A DNA stretch of 64,000 nucleotides, taken from positions 113,109 to 177,108 of the forward strand of contig JAJPIL010000006.1 of the NCBI GenBank assembly GCA_021324755.1. Direction: 5' to 3'. Shown piece after piece: positions 1 to 7,990 of the stretch. The notes beneath the pieces are model-generated. The model ran no database searches. It was not told the origin of the DNA and worked only from the letters and a program-made list of their open reading frames with translations. The DNA is from Pseudomonadota bacterium (GTDB lineage: Bacteria; Desulfobacterota; Binatia; Binatales; Binataceae). The position numbers were made by a program, and so were the translations under genes. Each line of letters starts with the position of its first letter. The first letter of the stretch is position 1.

Positions 1-353
1 CCTGGGTTGCGGATGAGCTTAGGGCGAGCGCCGATCCGAGCGCGGTTATTTCCGAACTCGGCACGGCAAATAAGGATCGGCTCTGTCGCATGACGATCGA
101 AACTTTCAGCACTATTTACGGTGCCGAGGCGGGAAATCTTGCTTTGCGGTGCCTCGCGATTGGGGGAATTTACCTGGGAGGCGGTATTGCTCCGAAGATT
201 AAGAGTGTGCTGATGGACGGCAGCTTTATGCAGGGGTTTCTCGATAAAGGAAGGCTTAGGCAGTTTCTCGAACAGGTCCCGGTGTTCATCGCGATGAACG
301 AGCGGGCGGCGCTGCTGGGCGCGGCGCGTTGCGCCACGCGTTTGATGGCTTGA
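1..353 (+). CDS. glk: Glucokinase, C-terminal part (cut by window edge)
   Basis: The reading frame is open from base 3 to a TGA at 351-353, so this is the 3' end of a gene that starts outside the window. The translated tail contains a GGIYLGGGIAPK segment, a KGR-containing stretch and a final AALLGAA segment, which are typical of the C-terminal half of bacterial glucokinase (PF02685, the E. coli Glk type rather than a ROK kinase). The enzyme phosphorylates glucose to glucose-6-phosphate in the cytoplasm. The ATP- and glucose-binding N-terminal half is not visible. The next gene is convergent, 29 nt away. Confidence 0.85.
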   Translation, partial: WVADELRASADPSAVISELGTANKDRLCRMTIETFSTIYGAEAGNLALRCLAIGGIYLGGGIAPKIKSVLMDGSFMQGFLDKGRLRQFLEQVPVFIAMNERAALLGAARCATRLMA

Positions 354-382
354 GCTTTGAGGATAGTAGCGATTGCCGGGTT

Positions 383-874
383 TTATTGTTGATCCAGATA
401 GAAGCGGTCTTCGTCTTTGTTGAATCCGAAAAGCTCGGCAAAGCGTCCCCAATCCAAGATGGTGGAGAACAGGCTTTCGGGGTCTTCGTTCGGCAAAAGC
501 ATCGCTAAGTGCGAAAGCACGACTTCGCGCTCCAGGGAGCAATTCTCCTGTCCGCGCAACAAGCGCACGAGGTAGCTGAAAAGACTCAGCTCTTTGAGTC
601 GCTCGCGCAATAGCGCCTTTCGCTGGTTGATATCGCTTTCTAGGAACTGCTTGCCGAGCGGTTGAAGAACGATATCGCCGCTGGGAGTAGCTACGAAACC
701 TAACACCTCAGCGGCCTTCATTACGTTGAGCATGTCGCTCAACGGATAATTGAGATCGCGCGCAAGCCTGTAGCCGTCTTCGCTCCCGCCGCGGCTGTCC
801 AACAGTTCGAGTAGACCGATAACGCGGCTTATTCCCACTTGTGGAATTGGGTGGATTTCGGCGGCGCGCATCAC
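383..874 (-). CDS. AAA-associated domain protein, detached partner of ABC ATPase
   Basis: This 163-residue protein resembles the AAA-associated C-terminal domain (PF09821) that is normally fused to the C-terminus of nitrate/sulfonate-type ABC ATPases. It has an N-terminal winged-helix-like stretch (about residues 12-70) with a segment reading LARDLNYPLSDML, and a helical C-terminal half. Here it is a separate gene. Its ATG overlaps the stop of the upstream ATPase gene by 4 nt (ATGA), with a GAGGAG ribosome site just upstream inside that gene, so the two proteins are very probably made in equal amounts. Its role is unknown; a regulatory or structural domain of the transporter is the likely guess. 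The detachment could be a gene fission. Confidence 0.75.
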   Translation of the reverse strand: MMRAAEIHPIPQVGISRVIGLLELLDSRGGSEDGYRLARDLNYPLSDMLNVMKAAEVLGFVATPSGDIVLQPLGKQFLESDINQRKALLRERLKELSLFSYLVRLLRGQENCSLEREVVLSHLAMLLPNEDPESLFSTILDWGRFAELFGFNKDEDRFYLDQQ

Positions 875-1629
875 CCGCGCTCCTCGATCATAGAGAAAAT
901 CTGATCGGTCAAAGCGTTGAACAGGTCGGTGCGCTTGCGACGCGGTCGGGCCAAGTCGACGGTAAGCTCTCCCACGATCCGGCCCGGATTTCGGCCCATG
1001 ACAAGCACCCGGTCCGCCATCTCTACGGCTTCTTCAATGCTGTGGGTAACCAAGATGATCGTGCCGACGGGTAGGTCTGGAGACTGCCACATGTCGAGCA
1101 GTTCTTCGCGAAGGTTAATTGCGGTGAGTTGGTCGAGCGCGGAGAAAGGTTCATCCATGAGCAGGAGCTCGGGCTCGAGGGCTAGCGCGCGAGCGAGTCC
1201 CACTCGCTGTTTCATTCCGCCCGACAGCTCGCGGGGGTATGCTTCTTCGAAGCCGTCCAAACCTACCTTGTCGATATAAATCGCGGCTCTCCTCTCGCGC
1301 TCGGCTGGCTCAATCCCACGAGCTTCAAGACCCAGTTCGACGTTGGCTTTAACCGTAAGCCACGGCAGCAGCGCGAAGGATTGAAAGACCAGGGCGCATT
1401 CAAGGTTAATGCCGTCAACTTGCCGACCTTTATAAAGGACCTGGCCCGAGCTAGGCGGTATGAGGCCGTGGATGATGCGCAAGAGGGTTGACTTGCCGCA
1501 TCCCGAAGGACCGACGATTGCGACGAATTCGCCCTCTTCGACGGTGAACGAGATCCCCTCCAGCACGTGAAGCGCGCTGGCCGATCGTTGGTAGCTCTTA
1601 GAGACTTCCTTGAGTTCCAGTAAAGGCAT
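871..1629 (-). CDS. ABC transporter ATPase, NitT/TauT (SsuB/TauB) type
   Basis: This is a 252-residue ATP-binding subunit. Visible motifs are Walker A GPSGCGKST (residues 40-48), a Q-loop Gln at about 83, the signature LSGGMKQ (135-141), Walker B LLLMDEP (about 156-162), the D-loop that follows it and the H-loop His at about 196. Sequence style matches ATPases of the nitrate/sulfonate/taurine import family. It lies 65 nt downstream of a double-domain permease gene and overlaps the gene for the AAA-associated domain, so the three form one operon transcribed leftward. No periplasmic binding-protein gene is visible next to it, so the substrate cannot be assigned. No good ribosome site is seen before the ATG. 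Confidence 0.93.
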   Translation of the reverse strand: MPLLELKEVSKSYQRSASALHVLEGISFTVEEGEFVAIVGPSGCGKSTLLRIIHGLIPPSSGQVLYKGRQVDGINLECALVFQSFALLPWLTVKANVELGLEARGIEPAERERRAAIYIDKVGLDGFEEAYPRELSGGMKQRVGLARALALEPELLLMDEPFSALDQLTAINLREELLDMWQSPDLPVGTIILVTHSIEEAVEMADRVLVMGRNPGRIVGELTVDLARPRRKRTDLFNALTDQIFSMIEERG

Positions 1630-1694
1630 CGACTAGGAGGTTCTACGTCTCGCATCGCAGTACGCTCTGCCAATGATTCGATGGTCGCCAAATG

Positions 1695-3428
1695 TTAGTC
1701 AAACCTGTATCTCTCGGTCGCAAAACGGTAAAGGGGCCGCCACACCAAGCGATTGAGAGACATTACAATCGCCACCATCGAAAGCAACGCCAAAAGAATC
1801 ATCAGGTTGTCGCCGCTCTGATAGGTAGCGACGTCCAGCATAGCGCCCAGGCCAAGCACCTGGTAGTGGTGCCCTTGGTAGGTGAAATATTCCGAGACTA
1901 TAAGCGCGTTCCATCCCCCGCCCCACGCCGTAATACTTCCGGTAATCAGCGAAGGGGTCAAGGCTGGCAAGGTGAGTTTACGCCAGGTCGCGGTTCGGCT
2001 CAGGCCAAAGGCGCGCACCGCCTCGCGCAGATCCTCCGGTATTTGGCGCACACCGGCGGTCAGGTTAAAGAGAAGATACCATTGCATCCCCGTCAGAAGC
2101 AGAAGGACGGATGCAAGATTCATGTTGCCGGTCAGCTCAACCACGGCTGCCACTATCAACGGAAACAGAGCTGTGGCGGGAATTGAGCCTGCAATCTGAG
2201 CGATGGGAGCTAATCGCCTACTGAAGCGCTGGCTTTCGCTTGCCGCCAGCGCACATGGTAAGGTCCAGGCCAGAGACAGAGCATAGGCGATCATCAGACG
2301 CAAAATCGAGGCTCCCGCCGCAAGCGGTATCAGATGCGCTTGCGCGGGCCAGGGCCTGCGTAGCACGCGTATCAACGCCACAAGCCCGTCGCCTGCGCCA
2401 TACAAGACAAGCGCGATCAATGCGCCGCCTAGAACGCGACGTATTGCCCGCCACAGCGCCCCACAGGAGAGCAAAGCGCTTATCGAGCGCTTATACCAGC
2501 CGGGCATGCGCGCCTTAACCACGCCCCAAGCTAATCGCACAACTGACGCCCCGGCTCGAACCAATCGTAGAACAAAAGGTGCGAGAGGACTCCCTATAGT
2601 GGCGATCTGAGGCGTAAGGGTGCCTGCCGCAAACTCGTAGCGAAACTTCTCCGCCCATACCGACAACGGTTGCCACACCAGAAAGTCCATCGTAACGATA
2701 ACAAACAGAAGCGCCAGCAGGCCGGCTATTAGCGGCCCGACTTGCCCTGTCTCCGCGCTGTCCATCAGAAGAGTTCCAAGTCCCGGCAATTTATAACGCG
2801 CGTCGCCAATCGTGATAATCTCGCACGCGATCAGAAAGTACCAGGCGGCGACCCACGACAAGATCGAGTTGTAGACGAGCTTCGGAATGCTTGCCGGCAA
2901 AAACAGCCGCTTGAACCGCAACCATCCGTTGCCCCCATAGGCGGCCACAGCCTCGGCGATGTCGGTTGGGATCGTCTTGATCGCCTCGAATACCCCCAAC
3001 GCCATATTCCACGCTTGGCTGGTAAAGATGAGAAAAATGGACGCAAGCTCAATTCCAAACCGTGTATTGCCGCCGAGTGAAATAAAAAAATAAATCGCGG
3101 CCGGGAAAAACCCGATTACGGGAACTGATTGAGCAACGTCGATTATCGGGATCATGATTCGCTCAGCCAAAGGCGTTCTGGCTGCCGTGATCCCGTAGGA
3201 AATGGCGAAAATTAGCGAAAGGAAGTAAGCGATGAGAACCCGATAGAGTGAACAAAACGTGTAGTACGGAATTTGCGAAAGTGAAACTCTCAGCTCAGAG
3301 CGTCCTAGCGCTAACCGGGGCTGCAAGCGAAAGAACAGCGCCACGATTATGGCGACCGCAAGCAACGACAGGATGCCCTTGAACGCTCTACTTAAACTCA
3401 GCTCGCTCGAAGTTCTGAACTCCTTCAT
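1695..3428 (-). CDS. ABC transporter permease with two fused inner-membrane domains
   Basis: This 577-residue membrane protein is built from two copies of the binding-protein-dependent permease domain (BPD_transp_1), roughly residues 50-270 and 330-570. Each half carries an EAA-type coupling loop: EAVAAYGGNGWLRFKRLFLP in the first and EAVRAFGLSRTATWRKLTLP in the second. The fusion supplies both transmembrane halves of an importer, so one polypeptide plus an ATPase dimer could form the transporter. I chose ATG at 3428; two in-frame TTG codons lie directly upstream. It is the first gene of the leftward operon with the ATPase and AAA-associated genes. The absence of a binding protein in the operon is unusual for this family. 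Confidence 0.88.
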   Translation of the reverse strand: MKEFRTSSELSLSRAFKGILSLLAVAIIVALFFRLQPRLALGRSELRVSLSQIPYYTFCSLYRVLIAYFLSLIFAISYGITAARTPLAERIMIPIIDVAQSVPVIGFFPAAIYFFISLGGNTRFGIELASIFLIFTSQAWNMALGVFEAIKTIPTDIAEAVAAYGGNGWLRFKRLFLPASIPKLVYNSILSWVAAWYFLIACEIITIGDARYKLPGLGTLLMDSAETGQVGPLIAGLLALLFVIVTMDFLVWQPLSVWAEKFRYEFAAGTLTPQIATIGSPLAPFVLRLVRAGASVVRLAWGVVKARMPGWYKRSISALLSCGALWRAIRRVLGGALIALVLYGAGDGLVALIRVLRRPWPAQAHLIPLAAGASILRLMIAYALSLAWTLPCALAASESQRFSRRLAPIAQIAGSIPATALFPLIVAAVVELTGNMNLASVLLLLTGMQWYLLFNLTAGVRQIPEDLREAVRAFGLSRTATWRKLTLPALTPSLITGSITAWGGGWNALIVSEYFTYQGHHYQVLGLGAMLDVATYQSGDNLMILLALLSMVAIVMSLNRLVWRPLYRFATERYRFD

Positions 3429-3434
3429 CAACAA

Positions 3435-3749
3435 GTAGGATACCCTTACCTCAGTCCACGCTTGAAGCCCTAGGAAGGCACAGATGTTGCTGAAAACGTC
3501 TGACAGTTAAACGTCCTGAGTGACGTGGCTGGGCCGACATGGTCAAGCGTTAAACGTATTGCCTTTATTAGCCGAGATTATAATTATTTACAGAAATGCT
3601 TAGGTACGGGAGCCGCCTAAGCCGTTTGGAGGAAGATGCGCTATTGGGCGGCTTGGTTTGAAACAGCTCTCGGGGCAATCTTTTTGGGATCTCGATGAGC
3701 GACGCGATGTGTCGTGATACAACAGTAATACGGGGGACCCACAACGAGG
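3435..3749. other. Intergenic region between divergent units
   Basis: This 315-nt stretch separates the leftward ABC operon from a rightward small lipoprotein gene. It holds an imperfect inverted repeat (a GCCGCC stretch near 3611 against GGGCGGC near 3646) and one very short reading frame with a good ribosome site, listed separately. An AT-rich patch around 3570-3600 could carry promoters for either side, but I see no consensus -35/-10 pair. Confidence 0.4.
3636..3698 (+). CDS. Possible 20-residue hydrophobic microprotein
   Basis: An ATG preceded by GGAGGA at about 5 nt opens a 20-codon frame ending in TGA. The peptide MRYWAAWFETALGAIFLGSR has a hydrophobic centre that could sit in a membrane, and ends with Arg. 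Nothing identifies a function. Short frames with a ribosome site can arise by chance, so this is a weak call based on the ribosome site and composition alone. Confidence 0.18.
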   Translation: MRYWAAWFETALGAIFLGSR

Positions 3750-3953
3750 ATGAGCTTAATTGTTCTTTCTTTTAGCGTGCTTGTGCTGACGGTGGTGGCA
3801 GCGGGGTGTGTGGCCGTCAACCCAAATGTTCGAGCGGCCGAGCGAACTTATCATCAGCGCCTTGCCAATCCTAGCTCGCAAACCAGCTCGCAACGCACTG
3901 AGAGGGCGGAACAAGAGATTCTGCCCTTGGCAGAGGGTGGCGACCTCGTCTAG
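3750..3953 (+). CDS. Small putative lipoprotein
   Basis: A 67-residue frame begins with ATG after a weak GAGG site. The first 22 residues form a hydrophobic signal sequence ending in VVAAGC, a plausible lipobox with Cys at about residue 20. The mature part (about 48 residues) is polar and rich in Ser, Gln, Arg and Glu. The family is not recognised. If real, it would be lipidated by Lgt (a copy lies at 19,229) and anchored to a membrane. It stands alone between two long spacers. The lipobox is the main support for it being a true gene. Confidence 0.45.
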   Translation: MSLIVLSFSVLVLTVVAAGCVAVNPNVRAAERTYHQRLANPSSQTSSQRTERAEQEILPLAEGGDLV

Positions 3954-4370
3954 AAGAAAAAATCATCGGTTTCCACCTCCGCAGCTAACCTGACTTCTGG
4001 TGTAGTCTAGTCAGAGCACCACCTTAGCAGGTAGTTAGCTGGACAGTCTCTGCTGTTTTAGCGTTACCACAAGTCGCATCGGCCTCGCCGGCATCCGGCT
4101 TTAAGGCCCGTAGTATGCGCCCAGCGCCAGTAAACACTTAAGCCCAGGGCTTGTAGCTGCACAAATTGTCGGCACATTCCTGCCTATTTGCTATGCGCTT
4201 TTCTTGAAGCTTCGGTCGCTACGTCATAAAAGGCTATACTTGTGCAGTCGCTTGATTGAAGGCGCGACCTTACGATTCCGGCCCAAGTTTAGCCGAACAC
4301 GGTTAAAGAGATTGCCCTTGTGGTTTCGCGCCGTGGCGAAGCACGAATAGACCGGTTGAGCGGAGGATGG
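3954..4370. other. Intergenic region with possible promoter
   Basis: This is 417 nt without a convincing gene. A TATACT hexamer at 4235-4240 matches a -10 box and has only a weak TTCGGT at -35 (4211-4216, 18-nt spacer). It would drive the DUF2231 gene with a leader of about 125 nt. No riboswitch or clear terminator is seen. Confidence 0.35.
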
Positions 4371-5141
4371 ATGGAACAGTTACAAAAGGTGGCTGAAGGT
4401 CTTCACCCGGTAGCCGACCACTTCACGATCGCCCTGTTCACGATTGCGGTGTTGGCCGACCTGGCTGCCAGTGTGTTTAGTCAGCGCGCTTGGCTCCGCC
4501 ACATGTCGTTGACGCTCACTGTTTTGGCGGCGTTAGCTGCAGGCGCTTCGTTTTATACCGGCAACCTCGAATCCGAACGGGTTAAGGCGTTCCTCACAGC
4601 ACCTGCAAAAGACATGCTGTATAAACACGCTTTGTGGGGTGGGCGAATCGTCTATGTGATTGGCGTTCTCGCGCTGGTACGAATAATTCTTGGATTGTTT
4701 GGCTCTTTAGCCCGCTTGCGTTCGTCATACCTTTTGGTAGCAATTGTGGCGCTAGGGCTTCTGTACATGGATAGCTATTGGGGCGCGCAGCTAGTCTACA
4801 CTTACGGTGTTGGCACCAAACCTGGCGAGGAAGCGATGAGCCGACCCAAGGGCGCGATTGAGGAATTCACCAAAGGATTGATTCGGAAAGTCCCGATTCC
4901 TTCCATCGAAAGCCCTACCGCCAAGACAACTCCTCCCGCATCTTCCGTGTCCAGTCCTGAGGTGGCTCTTACGCCCGCTCCGCTCATGGGGCCCGCAACG
5001 TCTACGTCTCCTGGGGCAAGTCCAACCTCTCCTACGACCTCAACCCCTCAGGCTTTGGCGAGCCCGACGCATAGCCCGCCCCCGATTTCTCCTAACTTGC
5101 CCAGTCCCTCTTCAGCGGGAGAAGGAGGGTCTGAGCGTTGA
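4371..5141 (+). CDS. DUF2231-like membrane protein with Pro/Ser/Thr-rich tail
   Basis: I place the start at ATG 4371, which follows GGAGG at 4362-4366; a GTG further upstream (4320) has no such site. The 256-residue protein has four hydrophobic segments in its first ~145 residues, with His residues near the membrane segments (HPVADHF near the N-terminus and HALWGG later). This resembles the DUF2231 family of small four-helix membrane proteins, some of which are thought to bind heme. A soluble stretch follows. The last ~70 residues are almost only Pro, Ser, Thr and Ala, a flexible tail likely to lie outside the membrane. Function is unknown. Confidence 0.65.
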   Translation: MEQLQKVAEGLHPVADHFTIALFTIAVLADLAASVFSQRAWLRHMSLTLTVLAALAAGASFYTGNLESERVKAFLTAPAKDMLYKHALWGGRIVYVIGVLALVRIILGLFGSLARLRSSYLLVAIVALGLLYMDSYWGAQLVYTYGVGTKPGEEAMSRPKGAIEEFTKGLIRKVPIPSIESPTAKTTPPASSVSSPEVALTPAPLMGPATSTSPGASPTSPTTSTPQALASPTHSPPPISPNLPSPSSAGEGGSER

Positions 5142-5241
5142 CCTCCGATTAAGTGAGGCACCTGGTGCAGAGTACAAAAGTGCGTCGACTGGGTAATGGT
5201 ACTGGCTTCGACACGGGCACAGAGCTGAGCAAAGCCGATGA

Positions 5242-5272
5242 TTTTCGTTGCGCCGAAAACATGAAACGAAAA
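5242..5272. other. Inverted repeat with alternative pairings
   Basis: TTTTCGTT (5242-5249) can pair with AACGAAAA (5265-5272), and its first six bases can instead pair with CGAAAA at 5254-5259. The two foldings exclude one another. The element lies about 80 nt upstream of the MOSC gene. It could be a weak terminator of the DUF2231 gene or an attenuator-like switch, but there is no T-run to decide. Confidence 0.3.
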
Positions 5273-5354
5273 CAATTCCAGCCGTAATTCAAGTCTCTAG
5301 CATCAATCAGAATCGGGCGGTTGAGCGGTCTTACACGAGAAAGTGTGACTTACG

Positions 5355-6209
5355 ATGGTTCAATTGGTTGGCGCGTTGGCTGAAATATGGCGTTACCCAG
5401 TTAAGTCGATGATGGGTGAGCGTCTCGGTCAAGTTACGCTCGGGAAGGAGGGAGTTGACGGCGACCGACGCTGGGCGTTTGTCAACGCGGCGACCAAACG
5501 AGTTCTGAGCGCGAAAAAGTGGCCGCAGCTACTCTCGTTCACCGCAAGCTATCAAAGCTCTATCTTTGGCGCAGAAGACCCAAGATGCCCCGTAATCACA
5601 GCGCCCGACGGTACGAAGCTGCCAAAGGAAAGGGATGAGATCAACAGAAAAATATCAGAAGTTCTCGGCTGCCAGGTCGAGCTCGTGAGGGCGCAGCCTA
5701 AGCAGAGCTTGACAGCCGAAATGGACGCCGACACCGTTTTTGGCGATGTGCCATGGGAACTAATCAAACCGTCATGGGTCAATATCAGCAGAGCCGAAAT
5801 CCCAGACTATTTCTCATTGGCGCCAGGAAGCTTTTTTGACGCGGCACCTTTGCATCTTCTAACCAGCGCGACGCTCGAGTTGGTGCGGGGCACGAGCGGG
5901 CCAGACGCGCAGGTGGATGCGCGACGGTTTCGGCCTAACTTGGTGGTCCGGACTTTGCCGACTTTTGAAGGCCTTTGCGAAGAGAAATGGATCGGTCGCA
6001 CGCTAAGAGTGGGTCGTGAAGCGGTGGTCGAAGTCCAGCGAGCTGTACCGCGTTGTGTGATGACTACGCATCACCAGGCCGAACTAAGGCGCGACCTGCG
6101 GATTCTTCGTGCAATTGCGAATCTCAACCGCGGGTTTCTCGGCGTGTTCTGCCGAATCGAACGTGAAGGGCTTATCCACGAGGGTGACGAAGTTTTGCTC
6201 TGCGATTAG
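5355..6209 (+). CDS. MOSC domain protein (YcbX/mARC-like)
   Basis: The 284-residue protein starts with the beta-barrel domain that precedes MOSC domains (IWRYPVKSMMGE near residues 11-22, then GDRRWAF), followed by a MOSC domain from about residue 140. The segment PRCVMTTHHQ near residue 232 holds the conserved Cys expected to bind the molybdenum cofactor, and RRFRPNLVV is also typical. Relatives such as YcbX and mARC reduce N-hydroxylated compounds using molybdopterin, but the C-terminal 2Fe-2S domain of YcbX is absent here, so electrons must come from another protein. It stands alone between spacers. The start is ATG with no strong ribosome site. Confidence 0.88.
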   Translation: MVQLVGALAEIWRYPVKSMMGERLGQVTLGKEGVDGDRRWAFVNAATKRVLSAKKWPQLLSFTASYQSSIFGAEDPRCPVITAPDGTKLPKERDEINRKISEVLGCQVELVRAQPKQSLTAEMDADTVFGDVPWELIKPSWVNISRAEIPDYFSLAPGSFFDAAPLHLLTSATLELVRGTSGPDAQVDARRFRPNLVVRTLPTFEGLCEEKWIGRTLRVGREAVVEVQRAVPRCVMTTHHQAELRRDLRILRAIANLNRGFLGVFCRIEREGLIHEGDEVLLCD

Positions 6210-6359
6210 CCTCGAGTCGGCTCCGTTCTAAAACCTGGCCAAAACTTTTAGCAGCGCGCCTGTGTGGTGCGCCGAGAAGCTGGCAAGGAGCGCATCGGCC
6301 GGCTAAGCGAGATGGTAAATCGACTAGTTTCGAGCGTTTAGCTAACTTCTGCACGACAG

Positions 6360-7307
6360 ATGAGCGACGATAGGGTGAAGATCAGCAAGAGCGAGCTTTT
6401 AGTTGTTGGTTATGGTTCCCTGATGAGCGGAACCGGATTGCTCGGCGTATGTCGCGGCGGGCGAACTGCGCTTAGGGCGAAGGACGCCTTCCCGGTGCTT
6501 TTGCGCAATGTGCGTCGGGGGCTTGCGAAACCTTCGTCGCACGGCAAATACCTGGCCATGGATATCGAACCGCTGGCTCTGGGAAGCCCGTTTAGAGGGC
6601 GAATCGGGCTTTGGCCGCGTTCTGGAGAGATTGGAGCCCTGGGATTGGTGTTCGACAAGGGTTGCGCAAGGGCTATTGCTTGGCGTGAAGAGTATGATGC
6701 GCAAAAGTTCGTGGAGCTGTTGGATCGTGCCGAGCACGCCGGGCTTTCTTTGGGCGAGTTCCTGTTGGATATCGCCGAACGATGCCAACATCGCCTGGAG
6801 GCGTACCGGTCGGCGCTCTACGAGCTTCTGGGCTATACTTCTGCCGGGTATATATTTCATCCAGTAGTCTTGGATGAAGGGGCGACCGGAATTATCGCGG
6901 TCGCCTCCGGTTACGAAGGGAGCGGTTCGCCCGACGTCATTTCGCGGCGGCGAGAATTCGGTATAGCTCGCCTGTTGAATCTAGAACAAGCGATGAGCGT
7001 GCCGAGCTGCTGCGTGGACCGAAAGGGGCAGATTGGCTATGTTGTGGAATGCCTGTTGGGGGCACTCCATGGTCTTGATTTGAGCGACATTGTCGCGCTT
7101 GTCGATGGGCGCAGTGAGCTGGCCGAACAGGTGGCGTTCAAGCTTATGCGTGGCGCGCAAATGGAGCTAAGCCGGTTTCTTGAGGCAACGTCACTTAGTG
7201 AGCGCGATTATCGGGCACGATTTCGTTACGGGTGGTCGCGCTCGGTATCTGCGCTTATCGAGCTTGTCGCTTATCGTCCATACGAGGGACGTGATGAGCG
7301 CTGGTAA
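6360..7307 (+). CDS. Gamma-glutamylcyclotransferase-fold protein
   Basis: This 315-residue cytoplasmic protein has VVGYGSLMSGTGL at residues 15-27, the GYGSL substrate-loop motif of the GGCT/AIG2 fold, and further blocks typical of that fold in the first half (LLRNVRRGLAKPS, RIGLWPRSGEIGALGLVFD). The C-terminal ~150 residues are helical and not recognised. Members of the fold cyclise gamma-glutamyl groups, but many are uncharacterised and I cannot place the catalytic acid with confidence. The stop overlaps the start of the following pterin gene by 14 nt, which argues for coupled translation and a shared pathway. Confidence 0.6.
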   Translation: MSDDRVKISKSELLVVGYGSLMSGTGLLGVCRGGRTALRAKDAFPVLLRNVRRGLAKPSSHGKYLAMDIEPLALGSPFRGRIGLWPRSGEIGALGLVFDKGCARAIAWREEYDAQKFVELLDRAEHAGLSLGEFLLDIAERCQHRLEAYRSALYELLGYTSAGYIFHPVVLDEGATGIIAVASGYEGSGSPDVISRRREFGIARLLNLEQAMSVPSCCVDRKGQIGYVVECLLGALHGLDLSDIVALVDGRSELAEQVAFKLMRGAQMELSRFLEATSLSERDYRARFRYGWSRSVSALIELVAYRPYEGRDERW

Positions 7308-7791
7308 GTTCTCGGTCGTGGTCGCAAAGGAAAACCTCAAGTTTTCCGCTGCGCATTTTATCGCTTATCCGGGATTTCGCGAGCCGCTGCACGGCCATAA
7401 CTATCAAGTTGGGGTTCGAGTCGAAGGCTCCCTCTCCCCAACTGGTTATGTGCTCGATTTTGGTCTGGTCAAAGAGCTCGTGCGGGAGATCGTCAGCGGT
7501 TTAGACGGGCGGACAATTTTGCCGGCCGCAAGCGATTGTCTCGAGTTCGACGAGCTAGACCACCGCCGCATAAGGGTGCGGTTCGGCGTGGATGAGTTTG
7601 TCTTTCCTGCAGACGACGTGCGATTGCTTCCAATCGCGCACAGCTCGGCCGAAGAGTTGGCACGGTACATCTGCAGCGAGCTCGTGGAGCGACTTCGCGG
7701 GCGAAATGCGCTGAGCGGACTTGCTTGCGTGGAGGTTTCCGTGGCCGAAGCGCCGGGCCAGATGGCGTGCTACAGGGAGAGTCTCGCGTAA
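7294..7791 (+). CDS. 6-pyruvoyl-tetrahydropterin synthase paralog, PTPS-III type
   Basis: The start is ATG 7294, preceded by GAGGGA and lying inside the end of the upstream gene. The 165-residue protein has the PTPS zinc ligands His21 (FSAAHF) and His33/His35 (HGH). The catalytic Cys of QueD and PTPS-II is absent; instead Glu30 sits three residues before the HGH, giving the E-x-x-HGH motif. That motif defines PTPS-III, which can convert dihydroneopterin triphosphate to 6-hydroxymethyl-dihydropterin and so replace dihydroneopterin aldolase (FolB) in folate synthesis. The C-terminal AEAPGQMA segment carries a conserved acidic residue. A role in folate rather than queuosine is therefore the best prediction. 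Confidence 0.85.
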   Translation: MSAGKFSVVVAKENLKFSAAHFIAYPGFREPLHGHNYQVGVRVEGSLSPTGYVLDFGLVKELVREIVSGLDGRTILPAASDCLEFDELDHRRIRVRFGVDEFVFPADDVRLLPIAHSSAEELARYICSELVERLRGRNALSGLACVEVSVAEAPGQMACYRESLA

Positions 7792-7990
7792 GGCCAGGTT
7801 GGCCGTTTTAGCAGGGGCTGGGTCCACGAGTAAGCTCCCGCTGCCGAAGTCGGACAAGGCGTATCGATAAAGCGTGGCGGATGATGCGGTCGGTACGGTC
7901 ATTGACTGGATGTTTATCGAGCGACCGGTTGGCTAATTTTGGTGTTGCAAACGCGCCCAGTTGGCGAGCGCAACGGAACGCTACAACGGG

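Noticed and set aside
7920-7960. A sigma-54 promoter before the activator gene
   Set aside because: GG and GC dinucleotides occur, but no pair has the required spacing together with a TTGC element.
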